Source of the DNA: Myxococcota bacterium
GTDB taxonomy: Bacteria > Myxococcota > Polyangia > GCA-2747355 > JAKLHH01
Direction of reading: 5' to 3'
Length of the DNA: 6,949 bases
NCBI GenBank assembly: GCA_022710245.1
Contig: JAKLHH010000397.1
Span: 1-6,949 of the forward strand
Below the pieces are notes generated by a model. It was not told the DNA's origin. It searched no databases and worked only from the letters and a program-made list of their open reading frames with translations. The number at the start of each line of letters is the position of its first letter. Position 1 is the stretch's first letter. A program made the position numbers and the translations under genes. This document shows, one piece after another, positions 1-5,773 of this stretch.

Positions 1-57
1 GGTTCTCGTCGAGGGAGTGGGAGGGCACGGCCGGTGGCGGCAGCGGGGCCTCGCCGA

Positions 58-106
58 CCCTGAAGTATCGTCGACCTTCATCGCCAGGGTCGGAGATACT
101 TCAGGG
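58..106. repeat. Long inverted repeat (hairpin) left of the kinase gene
   Basis: A perfect 12-bp inverted repeat has arms CCCTGAAGTATC (58-69) and GATACTTCAGGG (95-106). Inside the 25-nt spacer a second stem CGACC/GGTCG (72-76 with 88-92) can stack on the first across a 2x2 internal loop, leaving an 11-nt apical loop. No T-tract follows on either strand, so a standard rho-independent terminator is not shown. It could be a terminator without a U-run, an RNA-stabilising 3' hairpin, or a protein-binding palindrome. In one forward frame the window begins open and ends at a TGA at 61-63 inside the left arm, so a gene from the left might end here. That is too little to call. Confidence 0.6.
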
Positions 107-110
107 CATC

Positions 111-164
111 GTCGTCCTCGTCATCCTCGTCATCCTCGTCGTCCTCGTCGTCCTCGTCGTCCTC
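111..164. repeat. Six tandem copies of a 9-bp repeat (GTCRTCCTC)
   Basis: Six consecutive 9-mers of the form GTC(G/A)TCCTC fill 111-164: copies 2 and 3 have A at position 4, the others G. They lie directly after the hairpin at 58-106 and end 43 bp from the stop of the kinase gene. Because 9 is a multiple of three, all frames stay open across the array (Val/Leu/Ile-rich forward; Glu-Asp-Asp or Arg-Thr-Thr in reverse). No start, ribosome site or conserved protein is associated with it, so I treat it as a noncoding microsatellite. It may be variable in copy number between strains. Confidence 0.8.
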
Positions 165-207
165 AACGACGCCGTCTCATCATGTCGCAGTATGAGGTTC
201 AGTGCGG

Positions 208-2463
208 TCAGCGCTGCGCGCCGGGCAGGGCCTGCAGCTCTCGCAGCGCCTCGACGATCTGCTTGCGGATGCACCAGTTCTTGTAGCGGGTGCCGAGCCA
301 GCCGGTGCGCTCGTCGCGGGCCGCGCGGAGGATGGGGATGGCGCGCGGGTCCTTCGCCGCGCGCAGCCGGGCCACCGTCTCCGCTCGCTCCTTGCAGCTC
401 TTCCCCTCGCGCAGCTCCATCCCGAGGCTGGCGACCTGATCGATCTGCGCGGCGGCGCCGAGCCGCGTGACCAGCTCGATCGCGCGCAGGCGGAGCGCGC
501 GCCGGGGCTCGTAGCTCGCCACGCGCAGGAGGTCGGGGAGCGCGGGCTGCCCGACCTGCTCGCCGAGGAAGTCGAGGGCCACGCGGCGCAGCTTCTCGAC
601 CTTCAGCAGCGCCCGCCCGTCCTCGAGGACGCGCGGGTCGCCGCGGAGGGAGCCGTCGAGGCGGAGCGCCTCGCCGTACGAGGCGAGCGCCTCGCGGTAC
701 TGCCTGCGGCACATCGCCGAGGCGCCGAGGAGGTAGTGCCCGCGGGCGCTCTTCGGATCGGTGTTGACCACGCCCTGGGCCTCGAGGCTGGCCTCGCGGC
801 AGGCGCCCTGCGCCAGGTAGAGCTGCGCGCGCTCGAGGGGCGTGCGCGCGAGGAGACCCCCGCCGCTGCCGGCGCGCGGGTCGGGCTTCGCCGGCACGCG
901 CGGGGTGGTCTTGCCGGTGGTCTTGCCGGGAGCCCGGCTCGGATCCTGAGGGCGGCCCGGGGCGGCGCTGCCCGCGGCGCTGCCGTGGCTCGCTGGCTCG
1001 ACGGCGCTGCCCGACGCGGCCGGCGGCTCGCCGCCGCCGAGGAGGAGCGCCGGCACCAGCACGAGGAGCCCGAGCGCCGCGACCCCCATGGCGAGCACCG
1101 CCCCGCCGCGCGAGGTGGTGACCAGCGCGCGTCCCCGCGTCGCCCAGCTGACGGGCCCCCGCTGCCCCTCGCCGCGGTACCAGCCGACCACGAAGCCGCG
1201 CGCGGTGCCGGCCGTCCGCGCGAGCACGGCGCCGGTGACCGCCAGCGCGGCGCGCGCTCTCCTGGCGAGCTCGCCGCCACCGCGCTGCCCCGGCCTCGTC
1301 AGGCCACCGCCGGGCTCCGCGCGGATCGCGTCGATCGCCTGCAGCATCTCGGCGGCGGTGGTGATGCGCTCGGAGGGCTTGCGCTCGAGGGTGCGGCGCA
1401 CGAGCTCCTGCAGCGACGTCGAGAAGACCCCCGGCGCCACCTTCTCCAGCGGCGGGGCCGGCCCGGCGAGCTTCGCGCTCAGCACCTCGACGTGGCCCTG
1501 CGCCTCGAAGACGGGGCGACCGGTCAGCATCCGCCAGAGCATGACGCCCACCGCGTAGAGGTCCGCCTGCGGGCCGACCTCGCCGCCGAGCGCCTGCTCG
1601 GGCGCCATGTACTGCGGCGTCCCGAAGACGACGCCGGCCTTGGTCAGCGGCTCCTTCTCGGCGCCGCCGCCCTGCGGGAGCTTCGCGATGCCGAAGTCGA
1701 CCACCTTCAGCTCCCAGCTCCCGTCGGCCTTCTCCACGCGCACCACGTTCTCGGGCTTGAGGTCGCGGTGGATGACCCCGGCCGCGTGCGCGTGCTGCAC
1801 GCCGAGCAGGATCTGCCGCGTCACCTCGAGGGCGGTGCCCACCGGGAGCGGCTTCTCGAGCCAGTCCGAGAGCGGCTGGCCCTCGAGGAACTCCATCACC
1901 AGGTAGAGCTCGCCGCTCGGAGCGTGGCCGAAGTCGGTGACCAGGATGCAGTTCGGGTGCTGCAGGCGACTGGTCGAGAGCGCCTCGCGCTCGAAGCGCG
2001 CGACGAACTCCGGGATCTGCGTCAGCTCGCGGTGGATGACCTTCATCGCGAAGCGCTTGCCGAGCCGCAGGTGGCGCACCTCGTAGACGGCGCCCATCGC
2101 CCCCGCCCCGAGCCGCCGCACGACCTCGTAGCGATCGTCGAGGATCTTCCCGAGGAGCGGGTCGGCCCCGATGCTCTCGCCGCAGCCCGGGCAGAAGCTC
2201 ATCTCGTCAGGGAGGGTCGCGCTGCAGTGCGGGCAGCAGGAGAGCGCACCGGAGGCAGGCACGGCCTCCGGCTGCAGCGACGCGAGCCTGGGCACCTGGG
2301 GCCGCTCGGGCCCGGTGTGCGGCCGCCCGGGGCTGGTCTGCGGCCCCGTCTGACGCTCGCCCTTCGGCCGCTCCGGTCGCTCGAGCGGAGTGGCATCGGG
2401 CCGGCTGCTGTCACGCTCCACGGCAGAAAGGGTCGCACCGTTGGGCTGACCTTTCAATGGCAT
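208..2463 (-). CDS. Transmembrane Ser/Thr protein kinase with N-terminal zinc ribbon and C-terminal TPR/HEAT-like region
   Basis: Hanks-type kinase, phosphorylating Ser/Thr on unknown targets. Numbering from ATG 2463 (751 aa): Pro/Arg-rich leader to about 74; zinc ribbon with two CxxC pairs (C77/C80, C91/C94); kinase domain about 112-380 with Gly loop LGAGAMG, AMKV lysine K141, HRDLKPEN (catalytic D234), DFG (256-258) and MAPEQ. A hydrophobic helix at about 453-475 is the single membrane span, so the kinase should face the cytoplasm and the C-terminus the periplasm. That part has a Gly/Ala/Pro linker, a TPR-like pair (about 540-605) and HEAT-like helices to the end, with four cysteines (C555, C585, C690, C731). 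All catalytic motifs are present. The start is uncertain: the frame stays open to ATG 2574 and GTG 2688, but codons beyond about residue 25 are less GC-biased, and GTG 2688 would overlap the divergent gene. No candidate except GTG 2688 has a fair ribosome site. Confidence 0.93.
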   Translation of the reverse strand: MPLKGQPNGATLSAVERDSSRPDATPLERPERPKGERQTGPQTSPGRPHTGPERPQVPRLASLQPEAVPASGALSCCPHCSATLPDEMSFCPGCGESIGADPLLGKILDDRYEVVRRLGAGAMGAVYEVRHLRLGKRFAMKVIHRELTQIPEFVARFEREALSTSRLQHPNCILVTDFGHAPSGELYLVMEFLEGQPLSDWLEKPLPVGTALEVTRQILLGVQHAHAAGVIHRDLKPENVVRVEKADGSWELKVVDFGIAKLPQGGGAEKEPLTKAGVVFGTPQYMAPEQALGGEVGPQADLYAVGVMLWRMLTGRPVFEAQGHVEVLSAKLAGPAPPLEKVAPGVFSTSLQELVRRTLERKPSERITTAAEMLQAIDAIRAEPGGGLTRPGQRGGGELARRARAALAVTGAVLARTAGTARGFVVGWYRGEGQRGPVSWATRGRALVTTSRGGAVLAMGVAALGLLVLVPALLLGGGEPPAASGSAVEPASHGSAAGSAAPGRPQDPSRAPGKTTGKTTPRVPAKPDPRAGSGGGLLARTPLERAQLYLAQGACREASLEAQGVVNTDPKSARGHYLLGASAMCRRQYREALASYGEALRLDGSLRGDPRVLEDGRALLKVEKLRRVALDFLGEQVGQPALPDLLRVASYEPRRALRLRAIELVTRLGAAAQIDQVASLGMELREGKSCKERAETVARLRAAKDPRAIPILRAARDERTGWLGTRYKNWCIRKQIVEALRELQALPGAQR

Positions 2464-2667
2464 CGAGAGAGGTCGGAGGGAGAGCTCGAGCGAGAGCGGC
2501 AGATCTGCGAGCTCGTCTGCGAGATCCGATGAGCGCTGGCCAGCGGGGCCGCCAGGTGCGTCCCGAGGAGCCATCGCCCCGGCCCCGCAAGTCGCTGGAA
2601 CCCTGGAGCTCACCTCCGCGCTCGCGGCGGGCCCGCGGGTTGCAGCACGACGTAGCGGGAGACCCTC
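2464..2667. promoter_or_regulatory. Divergent spacer between the two kinase genes (exact left limit uncertain)
   Basis: If the Ser/Thr kinase starts at 2463, this 204-bp stretch must contain the promoters of both divergent genes. I see no convincing -35/-10 pair on either strand. Visible elements are a 10-bp palindrome GCAGATCTGC (2499-2508) that abuts another, CGAGCTCG (2508-2515), and a ribosome binding site GGGAG at 2657-2661, six bases before the ATG at 2668. The reverse strand stays open throughout, so part of it may instead encode a longer kinase N-terminus from ATG 2574. Confidence 0.35.
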
Positions 2668-3315
2668 ATGCGACTGCGTGGCACCCACCTCATCCTAGGC
2701 ATCGGCATCCTTGCGCTCATCTGTAGCCACACCATGGCGCGTGCCGAGCCGGCACCCCGCAAGCAGGTGGTGGTGCTGGTCGGGCTGCCGGGCTCCGGCA
2801 AGACCACGCTGGCAAAGAGCCTCTCCGCGCCGCTCGGCGCACCCTACCGGACCTGCGGCGACGTGATCCGCGGCTGGATCAGCCAGCAGGGCCTCCCCTA
2901 CACGCCCGAGACCGACCGCGCCGCCTCGCAGCACTTCGCCAGGACGCCGGGCGAGATCGCCCGCCAGCTCTCCGCGCAGATCCAGGCGAGCCCCGAGCGC
3001 ATCCACATCGTCGACGGCGTGCGCAGCCCCGCCGACCTCGCGGTGCTGCGCCAGAGCTTCGACGTGCGCGTCGTCGCGCTGCGCGCCCCGGCCAAGGTCC
3101 GCTACCAGCGCATGCTCACGCGCGGCCGCTTCGCCGGCGAGGACGTCACCTACCTGCGCGCTCGCGACCAGCGGGAGATCTCGCTCGGCGTGCTGCGCGT
3201 GCTGCGCGCCCCCTTCGCGCGCGTGGAGCTGAAGGCCGGGCTGGAGAACGTCCCCGGCCAGGCGCGCGAGCTCGCGACCGCGCTGCAGCAGAGCTTCGCG
3301 TCCACGTCGCGCTAG
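2668..3315 (+). CDS. P-loop kinase-like protein (UPF0200 / dephospho-CoA kinase-like) with predicted signal peptide
   Basis: A 215-aa P-loop NTPase of the nucleotide-kinase fold. Walker A is GLPGSGKTT (39-47, K45). It is followed by GDVIR (64-68), a DGVRS motif (117-121), RYQRMLTRGR (145-154) and RDQRE (166-170). This order (Walker A, GDVIR, DG-RS, R-x-x-R-L-x-x-RGR, RDxRE) is that of the UPF0200 family, best known from archaea and often annotated as dephospho-CoA or nucleotide kinase-like; substrate unknown. Oddly, residues 1-26 look like a Sec signal peptide: basic MRLRGTH, hydrophobic 8-19, then an ARA cleavage site before E27. Start 2668 has a good ribosome site (GGGAG, 6-nt spacing). An internal ATG at 2734 would remove the signal and give a normal cytoplasmic enzyme, but has no ribosome site. 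Family assignment is from motif memory, not a search. Confidence 0.85.
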   Translation: MRLRGTHLILGIGILALICSHTMARAEPAPRKQVVVLVGLPGSGKTTLAKSLSAPLGAPYRTCGDVIRGWISQQGLPYTPETDRAASQHFARTPGEIARQLSAQIQASPERIHIVDGVRSPADLAVLRQSFDVRVVALRAPAKVRYQRMLTRGRFAGEDVTYLRARDQREISLGVLRVLRAPFARVELKAGLENVPGQARELATALQQSFASTSR

Positions 3316-3356
3316 ACGGTAGGCTCACCGGTTGGCCGGCCTGCTGGGGTACCGTC
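3315..3356 (+). terminator. Possible weak terminator hairpin after the P-loop kinase gene
   Basis: A 7-bp inverted repeat, GACGGTA (3315-3321) and TACCGTC (3350-3356), begins at the last base of the stop codon. The 28-nt interval contains a further short CCGG...CCGG pairing (3328-3339). No T-run follows, so intrinsic termination is only a guess. The location between two convergent genes fits a terminator or a transcript-end stabiliser. Confidence 0.3.
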
Positions 3357-3375
3357 GGGGCCGAGACCACCGCTC

Positions 3376-3411
3376 TCATGATTCTTCGTCATGATTCGTC
3401 ATGATTCGTCA
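3376..3411. repeat. 10-bp-period direct repeat (TCATGATTCG) between convergent genes
   Basis: TCATGATTC occurs at 3376, 3389 and 3399, the last two as perfect 10-bp units (TCATGATTCG). The first unit carries a 3-bp insertion, and a final TCA follows. Each unit contains the palindrome TCATGA. The patch is AT-rich compared with its surroundings and lies in the 134-bp gap between the stops of two convergent genes. The 10-bp period is close to one helical turn. Function unknown. Confidence 0.75.
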
Positions 3412-3449
3412 CAGCTCGTTCCGTCGACGAGGCGGCGTGGGTCCCCGGG

Positions 3450-4322
3450 CTAGCCCGCGGCCCAGAGCTCTCCGACCCGCCGCGCCTTGCCATCCGCGGC
3501 GAGCTTGATCAGGTGCGCCAGCGTCGAGCGCACGGCCAGCGGCCAGCGCCAGATCGGCCCCTCGAGCGCCAGCTCCTCGTAGGCCTCGCGAGCGAGCGGA
3601 GCGAGCGCGCGCGGCGTCTCTTCGAGCGCCGCGAGGACGCGCGCCTCGCGCCAGAGGCGGTGGTGGAGGAGGCCGCGGATGCGGGCGGCGGCGCGCGGCC
3701 GCGGCGGTCCGTGGGCAGGCAGCAGCACCTCGGGCTCGGGCTCGAGCGCGAGCAGCCGCCGGAGCGAGTCGAGGTAGGAGGCCATCTCGCCCTCGGGGGG
3801 ATCGATCAGCGTGGTGCCTTCGCCGGGCACCTGATCGCCCGCGAGGAGCACGCGCCCCGCCGGGTCGAAGAGGCAGAGGTGCCCCGGCGCGTGCCCCGGC
3901 GTGTGGAGCGCGAGCAGCTCGAGGCCGCCGCCGAGCCGGAGTCGCTCGCCGTCCTCGACGGCGCGCAGCCACGGGCGCGCCCGCCCCCGCGCCAGCCGCG
4001 CCAGCGTCAGCGGGTGGCCGGCCACCGGCACGCCCAGCTCGCGCGCGAGCCCGAGGGCGCCGGCCGCGTGATCGCGGTGGTGGTGCGTCACCAGGATCGC
4101 CTGCAGCCCGCCGCCGCTGCCCCGCAGGCGGTGCACCTCGCGCCGCACGCGCTCCAGCTCCCGAGGGAAGTCGGCGCCGGGATCCACCAGCAGCGCCTCC
4201 TCGCGACCGAGCAGGTAACAGCTCACGCGCTGCGGGGCGGGCGCGACGAGCGTCAGACGCAGCACCCAGGGGGGCAGGCGCAGCTCGCGCTCGTTGGAGC
4301 GCCGGGGAGGATCGTCGACCAT
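3450..4322 (-). CDS. MBL-fold metallo-hydrolase, LACTB2-like
   Basis: A 290-aa metallo-beta-lactamase-fold hydrolase. The metal-site motif HxHxDH is present as HHHRDH (H80, H82, D84, H85), followed by H144 in TPGHAPGH, D163 in LAGDQV and H204 in LPAHGPP, so the two-metal site looks complete. The GEGTTLIDPPEGEMASYL segment, the HGPP loop and a C-terminal HR-x-x-RE helix plus a winged-helix-like tail (about 215-285) match the LACTB2/glyoxalase II-like subgroup. In that group human LACTB2 is an RNA endonuclease, but most bacterial members are uncharacterised. No signal peptide, so cytoplasmic. ATG 4322 is chosen because conserved sequence begins shortly after it and the open frame upstream runs into tandem repeats; the ribosome site is weak (AGGG, very close). 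It converges with the P-loop kinase gene. Confidence 0.92.
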   Translation of the reverse strand: MVDDPPRRSNERELRLPPWVLRLTLVAPAPQRVSCYLLGREEALLVDPGADFPRELERVRREVHRLRGSGGGLQAILVTHHHRDHAAGALGLARELGVPVAGHPLTLARLARGRARPWLRAVEDGERLRLGGGLELLALHTPGHAPGHLCLFDPAGRVLLAGDQVPGEGTTLIDPPEGEMASYLDSLRRLLALEPEPEVLLPAHGPPRPRAAARIRGLLHHRLWREARVLAALEETPRALAPLAREAYEELALEGPIWRWPLAVRSTLAHLIKLAADGKARRVGELWAAG

Positions 4323-4366
4323 CGCCCTATTCTGCACGGGAGGGCGCGGGTGAGCGAGCAGCGGGT

Positions 4367-4542
4367 GAGCGACAGCGGCCGGATGACGAGCCGGGAGGCT
4401 GGGGAGCGACGGCGGCTGGATGACGAGCCGGGGGCTGGTATGACGAGCCGCGAGCGACGGCGGCTGGATGACGGGCCGTGAGCGACGGCGGCTGGATGAC
4501 GAGCCGGGGGCTGGGGAGCGACAGCGGCTGAAGGACAAGCCG
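4367..4542. repeat. Degenerate tandem repeat upstream of the MBL-fold gene (27-bp core, five copies)
   Basis: Five copies of a 27-bp core that begins GAGCGACGGCGG and ends GATGACGAGCCG lie at 4367-4393, 4404-4430, 4452-4478, 4480-4506 and 4516-4542. Spacers vary (10, 21, 1 and 9 bp); most start with a GGGGCTGG-type segment, giving a basic period of about 37 bp. The second spacer carries a partial extra copy, TGACGAGCCG, at 4441. The fifth copy is the most diverged. The array starts about 45 bp upstream of the MBL-fold start and would be transcribed as its leader if the promoter lies farther out. The reverse strand reads through it as a Pro/Ala/His/Arg-rich peptide, which I regard as spurious. 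Confidence 0.85.
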
Positions 4543-4971
4543 GTGCAACTCGACCCTGCACAACCTCGTGGGCATCCGTGCGCACGAAGATCGGTGACCG
4601 CCAAGGATTCAAGCTATTTCCGGGCGTGGCTGTCTTGGCGTGAAGCCTGCAACAGGGGAGACATGTACGCGTTGCACGTACCCCCAACCGGGAGCTCGGC
4701 TCCCGTCCGGGGCTCTTGCTGGCGCTGCTGCTTCACCCTCTGGCGCTGACAGGGGCTCCTTTCCCGCCCGCCGCTCTCGCGGGGAGCGCGGTCTCGTACC
4801 GCGCTCCTCGCGGAGCCCCGTCCTCTGCTTGGTCCAGGTCGCGAGCTGCCCGCCACTGGTCGGCGTACGGGGCGCCGCTGCGGTCGCTCGCCGAGGCTCC
4901 TTGACCGGCGTCCTTGACCCGATCCTGCTCGCTGCCAGGCTTGGTCGTGCGCACGAGCGCGAGGAGGAGCC
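4543..4971. other. Gene-free, structure-rich spacer upstream of the dienelactone hydrolase
   Basis: I find no supportable gene in these 429 bp. Codon use in every open frame lacks the strong third-position G/C bias of the real genes. The stretch holds several inverted repeats: GTACG/CGTAC (4665-4669, 4677-4681), CGGGAGC/GCTCCCG with a 3-nt loop (4689-4705), and a large hairpin at 4773-4816. TTGACC occurs twice (4901-4906 and 4914-4919) as part of a repeated CCTTGACC. It could be a -35 element for the downstream gene, but no matching -10 is visible. The end carries a strong ribosome site (GAGGAGGAG, 4961-4969) just before the ATG at 4972. Confidence 0.6.
4773..4816 (+). repeat. Large stem-loop in the leader of the dienelactone hydrolase gene
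   Basis: The core is a perfect 10-bp stem, GGAGCGCGGT (4783-4792) with ACCGCGCTCC (4798-4807), and a 5-nt loop. It extends outward through a G-T pair, four CGCG pairs, a one-base bulge (T4777) and four more pairs, to roughly 19 pairs over 44 nt. A competing pairing exists: GGGGCTCC (4752-4759) is exactly complementary to GGAGCCCC (4812-4819), which includes the right foot of this hairpin. The hairpin has no T-run, so it may be a regulatory leader structure or only a relic palindrome. Confidence 0.55.
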
Positions 4972-5773
4972 ATGACGAGCAGCGGTCCGATGATCATCGC
5001 CGGCGCGCTGGCTGGCCTTCTGCGCCCCCCTGGCAGCGGAGGCGAAGGTGAGCGGCAAGCGGGTGGAGTACCGGCTGGGCACGCTGACCCTCGAGGGCTA
5101 CCTCGCCGTCGACGACGCGACGAAGCCGGGCGCGAAGCGCCCCGGCGTGCCGGTGGTCCACGAGTGGTGGGGCATCAACGACTTCACCAGGAGCAAGGCC
5201 GACGAGCTGGCCGGGCTCGGCTACGTCGCCTTCGCCGCCGACATCTACGGCAAGGGGCTGCGCCCGACGACGCCCGAGGCGGCCAAGGCCGCGGCCACGC
5301 CGCTCCGCGATGATCGCAAGCTCCTGCGCGCGCGCGCCCGCGCGGGGCTCGAGGTGCTGCTGCGGCAGCCGGGCGTCGACCCACGTCGGGTGGCCGCGGT
5401 CGGCTACTGCTTCGGCGGCACCACGGTCCTCGAGCTGGCGCGGAGCGGCGCGGCGCTCTCCGGAGTGGTCAGCCTGCAGGGCGGGCTCGCCACGCCGCAC
5501 CCGGCGGACGCGAAGCAGATCAAGGGCGCGGTCCTCGCGCTCGCCGGCGGCGACGACCCGATGGTGCCGCCCGCCGAGCTCACCGCCTTCCAGCAGGAGA
5601 TGCGCCAGGCGGCCGTCGAACGTCAGCGAGCGGGGTCAGGTGAAACGCGCGTGGAGCGGGAGCCGTCCTCCACGGTATCGAGCGGGAGCCGTCCTCCACG
5701 GTATCGAGCGGGAGCCGTCCTCCACGGTATCGAGCGGGAGCCGTCCTCCACGTCAGTGAGCGGGGTCAGGTGA
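4972..5773 (+). pseudogene. Dienelactone hydrolase family protein, frameshifted at the 5' end and truncated at the 3' end
   Basis: Alpha/beta hydrolase of the exported dienelactone hydrolase group. ATG 4972 follows a strong ribosome site (GAGGAGGAG) and encodes a signal-peptide start (MTSSGPMIIAGALAGLL). One extra base, near the CTT or the C6 run at 5018-5030, then shifts the frame; the continuation (LAAEAK, a plausible cleavage site, then the enzyme) is one frame over. From GTG 5048, itself preceded by GGAGG, 241 codons are open: HEWWG (E39), GYCFGG (nucleophile C121) and DDPMVPP (D170) are intact. Family similarity stops at about V190 (5617); the last 51 residues are translated repeats. The C-terminal segment with the catalytic histidine, normally a further 45-60 residues, is absent. 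The Cys-Asp-His triad is therefore incomplete and activity is unlikely. A sequencing error could explain the frameshift but not the lost 3' end. Confidence 0.85.

Noticed and set aside
202..2532. A 776-codon open frame on the forward strand opposite the kinase
   Set aside because: It mirrors the kinase gene, whose catalytic motifs are unmistakable; long antisense frames are expected in DNA of this GC content, and the product is Arg/Ala/Leu-rich without motifs.
4367..4542. CRISPR array
   Set aside because: The cores repeat, but the spacers are short, irregular (1 to 21 bp) and themselves repetitive, and there are no cas genes nearby.
4323..4604. A 94-codon N-terminal extension of the MBL-fold protein
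   Set aside because: It is translated tandem repeat (Pro/Ala/His/Arg-rich), and the conserved domain begins shortly after ATG 4322.
4716..4904. A 62-codon ORF starting with TTG and a hydrophobic, signal-like N-terminus
   Set aside because: No ribosome site and poor codon bias; it also lies across the inverted repeats.
4901..4945. Sigma-70 promoter from the two TTGACC sequences
   Set aside because: Neither has a recognisable -10 hexamer at 16-18 bp, so only the -35-like similarity can be stated.
4640..4975. A 111-codon forward ORF whose TGA overlaps the ATG at 4972 (ATGA junction)
   Set aside because: The overlap resembles translational coupling, but the GTG start has no ribosome site, codon third positions lack the local G/C bias, and the frame runs through the large hairpin without recognisable protein features.
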